A DNA stretch of 48,979 bases, taken from positions 1-48,979 of the forward strand of contig CANQEV010000020.1 in the NCBI GenBank assembly GCA_947595925.1, given 5' to 3'. The notes under the pieces were generated by a model. That model made no database searches. It was not told the DNA's origin and saw only the letters and a program-made list of their open reading frames with translations. How positions within the stretch are numbered: position 1 is the first letter of the stretch; every line of letters starts with the position of its first letter. The stretch comes from an uncultured Acetatifactor sp. Its GTDB lineage: Bacteria; Bacillota; Clostridia; Lachnospirales; Lachnospiraceae. Both the position numbers and the translations under genes were made by a program. This document shows, in pieces, positions 45,499 through 48,979 of the stretch.

Positions 45499-46299
45499 AT
45501 GAAGGAAGAGCTGGTGCGGACGGCTATGCTCCTGGGAGAGGATGGCGTGGAAGCTTTAGGGAAAAAACGCGTGGCGGTGTTCGGCATCGGCGGTGTCGGC
45601 GGGTACGCGGCGGAAGCGCTTGCCAGGAGCGGCGTGGGTGCGCTGGATCTGATCGACAATGATGTGGTGGATCTGTCGAATCTGAACCGTCAGATCATCG
45701 CGACCCACGATACGGTGGGGCGCAAAAAGACGGAGGTAATGCGGGAGCGGATCCTTTCCATCAACCCGGACTGCTCGGTGGTCTGCCGCAATGCCTTTTA
45801 TCTCCCGGAGAACCGGGAGGAATTTCCGCTGCGGGAGTATGATTATATCGTGGACGCCGTCGACACGGTGACGGCGAAGATCGATCTGGCCGCGGCGGCC
45901 CAGGAGTACGGAATCCCCATCATCAGCAGCATGGGAACCGGGAACAAGCTGGACCCCTCCCGTCTGGAGATCGCGGATATTTATGATACTTCCGTCTGCC
46001 CTCTGGCAAAGGTCATGCGCAGGGAACTGAAAAAGAGGGGTATCCGAAAGCTGACGGTGGTTTACTCCCGGGAGGAGGCAAAAAAACCGTATGGGATCTT
46101 CAGCCCCGGTGCCGAAGGCGAAAGGCAGGCAGACGGCGGAAAAAGGGAGACGACGGACTGCGGCAGGGACGGCGAAGAGAGAGAGGAAATGAAAAAGCCG
46201 GGCAAAAGAAGCGTCCCGGGGAGTACGGCGTTTGTGCCGGCTGCCGCCGGACTTCTGATGGCCGGGTATATAGTCAGGCATCTTGCAGAAATAGAATGA
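45499..46299 (+). CDS. tcdA: tRNA threonylcarbamoyladenosine dehydratase (ThiF/E1-like)
   Basis: TcdA dehydrates t6A37 of tRNAs to the cyclic form ct6A with ATP. The 266-residue protein shows GIGGVGGYAAEALARSGVG (Rossmann loop), DLIDNDVVDLSNLNRQI and VDAVDTVTAKIDL, all E1-like hallmarks. The block GTGNKLDPSRLEIADIYDTSVCPLAKVMR is typical of TcdA. A charged, repeat-poor insert (about 205-240: GERQADGGKRETTD) precedes the C-terminal GSTAFVPAAAGLLMAGYIV. ATG 45499 or the in-frame TTG 45493, which has better spacing to CGGGG, could be the start. ThiF/MoeB cannot be excluded without a tree. Confidence 0.88.
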   Translation: MKEELVRTAMLLGEDGVEALGKKRVAVFGIGGVGGYAAEALARSGVGALDLIDNDVVDLSNLNRQIIATHDTVGRKKTEVMRERILSINPDCSVVCRNAFYLPENREEFPLREYDYIVDAVDTVTAKIDLAAAAQEYGIPIISSMGTGNKLDPSRLEIADIYDTSVCPLAKVMRRELKKRGIRKLTVVYSREEAKKPYGIFSPGAEGERQADGGKRETTDCGRDGEEREEMKKPGKRSVPGSTAFVPAAAGLLMAGYIVRHLAEIE

Positions 46300-46366
46300 C
46301 ACGGGGCCATTGCAGGACGGCACCGGCAGGACCGCCGCGGCGGGAACGAGAGAAGGAGACAGGGTT

Positions 46367-47356
46367 ATGATCTTCAAATGTAAGAATTGCGGGGGCAACA
46401 GCATTTACAGTCCGGAGAAGAAAAAAATGTACTGTCCTTACTGTGACAGCATAGACAGCCAGGAGCGAAAGGAGAGCGCTTCCGAAGGACTGGAGACCTG
46501 TCCGGAATGCGGGGGGACCATTCCTATAGAACAGTTTGACAGCGCTTCGAAATGCCCTTACTGCGACAATTATATCATTTTTGACGAGAGGGTGGAGGGA
46601 GATTACCGGCCGAAGTTCCTGATCCCATTCCAGATGGGAAAGGATGCCTGCAAAAAATCCCTTCGGGAAAGATTTCAAAAAAACACCTTTGCCCCGGCGG
46701 ATTTTCTCTCGGAGGCACGGCTGGACAGCATGCAGGGCGTGTATGTGCCTTTCTGGTTTTATAATTACGATGTGAACGCGGTCTTTGAAGGCACCGGGAC
46801 GAAGGTGCGCAGCTGGACCAGCGGGGACAGGCGTTACACGGAGACATCCTATTACTCCGTGGGCCGGGATATGGAGATCGCTTTTGACAAAATGCCTGCG
46901 GACGCCTCTGTGAAAATGCCGGATTCGGTGATGGATCTGATGGAGCCCTATCATTATCAGGAACTGACGGACTTTGATCCGCAGTATCTTTCCGGGTTTT
47001 ACGCGGAATTTTACAATATGCCGGCGGAGCAGGTGGAAGACAGGGCAAAGACCAAGATGACGGAGGACGCGAAAGCGCTCCTCAGGTCAAGCGTCTCCGG
47101 CTACAGTTCCCTTCACGCCGACCGGGAGACCGCTCAGATCATGAACCGAAACGTGGAATACGGCCTCCTTCCGGTGTGGAGATATATCTACAGCTATAAA
47201 GGCGAGGAGTATCCCTTTTACGTAAACGGGGAGACAGGCAAGATCGTCGGGACCGCCCCTCTCTCAGGAACAAAAGTCCTGGTCTATTCAGGAGCCCTTT
47301 GGTTTTTCCTGACAGCGATCATGGTTGCGGTAAACGGGATTTTGGGACTGCTGTAG
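46367..47356 (+). CDS. Zinc-ribbon protein with C-terminal membrane segment
   Basis: This 329-residue protein of unknown function starts with two CxxC zinc ribbons (CKNCGG...CPYC and CPECGG...CPYC, residues 4-66). A long domain with PFQMGKDACKKSLRERF and GVYVPFWFYNYDV follows. A single membrane segment is predicted at the C-terminus (VLVYSGALWFFLTAIMVAV). This architecture is seen in TFIIB-type zinc-ribbon proteins of Clostridia, often beside TPM-domain genes, as here. AAGGAG precedes ATG 46367. The TPM gene follows after 10 bases. Confidence 0.83.
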   Translation: MIFKCKNCGGNSIYSPEKKKMYCPYCDSIDSQERKESASEGLETCPECGGTIPIEQFDSASKCPYCDNYIIFDERVEGDYRPKFLIPFQMGKDACKKSLRERFQKNTFAPADFLSEARLDSMQGVYVPFWFYNYDVNAVFEGTGTKVRSWTSGDRRYTETSYYSVGRDMEIAFDKMPADASVKMPDSVMDLMEPYHYQELTDFDPQYLSGFYAEFYNMPAEQVEDRAKTKMTEDAKALLRSSVSGYSSLHADRETAQIMNRNVEYGLLPVWRYIYSYKGEEYPFYVNGETGKIVGTAPLSGTKVLVYSGALWFFLTAIMVAVNGILGLL

Positions 47357-47366
47357 GAGGTGCAAG

Positions 47367-48281
47367 ATGGAAGGGAACATCAGGGCTGAGGAGAGAAGAC
47401 AATTTTTTCGGTATTTCAAGGGATGGATCATTGCGGCGGCGGTTCTTCTGGCAGTCTGGGGGATCCTGGCGGTCATAAAGAAGGCGTCCGGCGGACCGTC
47501 GGAGAGGAACAATCCGGAAGCACCCTCCCAGAGGGTCTATGATTACGCGGATGTGCTGACGGACTCCCAGGAGGAAATGCTGGCTCAGTTTATTGCAAAG
47601 TGTGAAAAAGAGGGGGCGTGCGACATCGTCCTGGTCACGATCCGCGAGGAAATGGGGCTGGAGGATTGGGAATGGGAACGCAATATGATGAATTATGCCG
47701 ACGACTTCTATGACAACGGGGCTTTCGGCTATGACAAACCGTACGGGGACGGCGTGCTGATCCTGGATAACTGGTATGAGGATGAAAATGGCAGTCAGGA
47801 GGGCACCTGGCTCTCCACCAGCGGTAAGATGGAGGAGATCATCGGTCCCAGCGAGGAAAACGATATTTTTGACGCTTTGTACGCATATGTCTCCGAAGAT
47901 CCTGTAAAGGGTTATGTGGCGGCTGTTCAAAAGACGGCGGAATGGGGGAGCGGCAAGGCGGAAAAGAGCGGCATGGACGGGTTTTACTGGATGCTGGCGG
48001 CGGTAATGCCCATTGTCATCGCAGTGATCTATGCCTTGGTCCATATCCGGCAGACCGCCGACAAGGACACCACAGCGGCAAACACCTATGTGGCGGGAGG
48101 ACAGCCTGTCCTGCGCGGAAAGAGGGATGATTTCCAGAGAAAGTCCACCAGCAGTGTCAGGATCCAGACTGACAGCGGCGGCGGAAGGTCCTCCGGAGGG
48201 AGTTCCCACGGCGGAGGAAGCTCCGGACACCACACCAGCAGCGGAGGCCACAGCCACGGAGGCGGGGGCAGAAGAAGATAA
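47367..48281 (+). CDS. TPM-domain membrane protein
   Basis: The 304-residue protein has a membrane segment near residues 18-37 (GWIIAAAVLLAVWGILAVI), then a TPM domain (about 52-190: YDYADVLTDSQEEMLAQFI, GDGVLILDNWYED). A second membrane segment comes at about 210-230, and the C-terminal tail is Ser/Gly/His-rich (repeats of GGSSHGGGSSGHH). TPM domains occur in putative phosphatases and in chloroplast photosystem-II repair factors; the bacterial role is not established. TAGGAGG lies eight bases before the ATG. The preceding zinc-ribbon gene is 10 bases away. Confidence 0.88.
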   Translation: MEGNIRAEERRQFFRYFKGWIIAAAVLLAVWGILAVIKKASGGPSERNNPEAPSQRVYDYADVLTDSQEEMLAQFIAKCEKEGACDIVLVTIREEMGLEDWEWERNMMNYADDFYDNGAFGYDKPYGDGVLILDNWYEDENGSQEGTWLSTSGKMEEIIGPSEENDIFDALYAYVSEDPVKGYVAAVQKTAEWGSGKAEKSGMDGFYWMLAAVMPIVIAVIYALVHIRQTADKDTTAANTYVAGGQPVLRGKRDDFQRKSTSSVRIQTDSGGGRSSGGSSHGGGSSGHHTSSGGHSHGGGGRRR

Positions 48282-48315
48282 AACGGCGTCTGGAATGTCT
48301 GCATTGAAACATAAC

Positions 48316-48348
48316 AAAAGCGCCCGCATGACGGTTGCGGGCGCTTTT
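48316..48348. terminator. Bidirectional terminator between the TPM gene and rpsT
   Basis: AAAAGCGCCCGCA pairs with TGCGGGCGCTTTT across a short loop; both ends carry runs of A or T, so it can stop transcription from both sides. Confidence 0.9.
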
Positions 48349-48352
48349 GGTG

Positions 48353-48616
48353 TTAAGCCATCTCGTTAACGGCTTTGCTGATGCGGGAAACCTTTCTCGC
48401 AACATTGTTCTTGTGGTAAACCCCTTTGCTTCCGGCCATCTCGATCACCTTGATAGCGGATACCAGCTCTGCGGAAGCGGCAGCCTTATCACCGGACTCA
48501 ACTGCGGTGAAAACCTTTTTCATAGCGGTTTTTACTCCGGATCTGACAGCCTTATTCTTCTCGGCTCTCACACGGCTGACGGAAATTCTTTTCTTAGCGG
48601 ATTTAATGTTAGCCAA
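48353..48616 (-). CDS. rpsT: 30S ribosomal protein S20
   Basis: S20 is a basic primary binding protein of the 16S rRNA. The 87-residue product (ANIKSAKKRISVSRVR, then GVYHKNNVARKVSRI) is full length. The start codon is TTG (48616-48614 on the minus strand), with GGAGG nine bases upstream. In Escherichia coli rpsT also starts with UUG and S20 represses its own translation; the same may apply here, but this is an inference. The gene has its own promoter and a leader of about 84 bases. Confidence 0.97.
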   Translation of the reverse strand: MANIKSAKKRISVSRVRAEKNKAVRSGVKTAMKKVFTAVESGDKAAASAELVSAIKVIEMAGSKGVYHKNNVARKVSRISKAVNEMA

Positions 48617-48706
48617 AATCTTATACCTCCATTTACTGATAAAAAATCGTTGTTATCACAGCCTGTATCGGTCCGACACGGAAAACCAACACAAGCACAC
48701 TATCCT

Positions 48707-48735
48707 AGTTTAGAAAATTATTGTGCTTTTGTCAA
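48707..48735 (-). promoter_or_regulatory. Sigma-A type promoter of rpsT
   Basis: On the minus strand TTGACA (48735-48730), a 17-base spacer and TAAACT (48712-48707) stand upstream of rpsT. Confidence 0.8.
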
Positions 48736-48771
48736 TACATAATAAGCAAAAAAATGTAAAATATATACCTT

Positions 48772-48928
48772 AACAGTTCAGCCAGCCGCCACACAAGCGG
48801 ATAATCGTGCTTGCACGAGATTATCCGCTTGTGCGGCGGCTGAGGGAACGCCGCGTTATGAGCAAAGGGAGCTGCGAAGCAGCGGAAAGCGCGCAAGCGC
48901 GACTTTGCGAATGGCGTTGGCTGAACTG
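48772..48928 (+). repeat. Structured intergenic repeat, copy 6 (complete)
   Basis: Outer arms AACAGTTCAGCC (48772-48783) and GGCTGAACTG (48919-48928). The first arm GCCGCC/GGCGGC surrounds CACAAGCGGATAATC...GATTATCCGCTTGTG with the GTGC-TT-GCAC tip. The second arm has ATGAGCAAAG, hairpins GCTGC-GAA-GCAGC and GCGC-GCAA-GCGC, and CTTTGCGAATGGCG. This is the cleanest copy. Confidence 0.88.
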
Positions 48929-48979
48929 CGCCCTGAGCCCGCCGTGCAGGGAATCAGGATAATCGTGCTTGCACGAGAT
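48929..48979 (+). repeat. Start of a further repeat piece at the window end
   Basis: The last 23 bases (48957-48979) repeat 48799-48821 exactly, including the CGTGCTTGCACG palindrome, which suggests that another arm begins here and is cut by the window edge. Confidence 0.6.

Overview
The window looks like chromosomal core DNA of a spore-forming, strictly anaerobic Gram-positive bacterium of the class Clostridia, most likely a Lachnospiraceae with moderately high G+C. The pointers are a yqfC-yqfD-phoH-ybeY sporulation/housekeeping cluster, an Nfn-type transhydrogenase, a monomeric [FeFe]-hydrogenase, formate-tetrahydrofolate ligase, strong AGGAGG ribosome binding sites, and several proteins typical of that family (DUF1292, DUF5662, DUF896, a CGC-repeat cysteine-rich protein). 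No phage, transposase, CRISPR array, rRNA or tRNA was recognised.

Layout. 0.3-6.7 kb: ftsK, then the one-carbon pair fhs-folD and a zinc-ribbon membrane protein. 6.8-9.2 kb: nfnA-nfnB. 9.5-13.3 kb: a second zinc-ribbon membrane protein overlapping rlmH, then nth and pyrimidine-nucleoside phosphorylase. 13.3-20.1 kb: yqfC-yqfD-phoH-(7TM protein with a dead HD domain)-ybeY-MOP flippase-BofC-like protein. 20.1-25.4 kb: two FAD oxidoreductases, a P-loop kinase and an acetylesterase-like lipoprotein. 25.6-30.4 kb: proB-DUF896-5-FTHF cycloligase-proA-[FeFe]-hydrogenase. 30.7-34.3 kb: gltX and a UvrD-type helicase. 34.3-37.7 kb: DUF1292 (minus strand), a GH13-like protein without catalytic residues, DUF5662 and a cysteine-rich protein. 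37.8-41.7 kb, minus strand: potABCD polyamine uptake. 42-48.3 kb: lactonase-fold protein, nucleotide-sugar dehydratase, tcdA, a zinc-ribbon protein and a TPM-domain protein. 48.35-48.6 kb: rpsT on the minus strand.

The genes combine into a few themes: folate one-carbon metabolism (fhs, folD, cycloligase), ferredoxin/NAD(P)/H2 electron balance (nfnAB, hydrogenase), proline synthesis (proB, proA), polyamine import, and sporulation and ribosome/RNA maintenance.

The most interesting unexplained structure is a family of intergenic repeats of about 100-190 bp, seen at least six times, at both window ends and behind nfnB and the hydrogenase gene. Every well-preserved copy has the same multi-stem fold. 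An outer stem AACAGTTCAGCC/GGCTGAACTGTT encloses a long hairpin with an invariant GTGCTTGCAC tip and a second arm (GCAAAG/CTTTGC) bearing small hairpins. The stems differ completely in sequence between copies yet stay self-complementary, so the fold itself appears to be conserved. Two apparent pseudoenzymes (a PgpH-like HD protein and a GH13 protein) are the other main points of interest.
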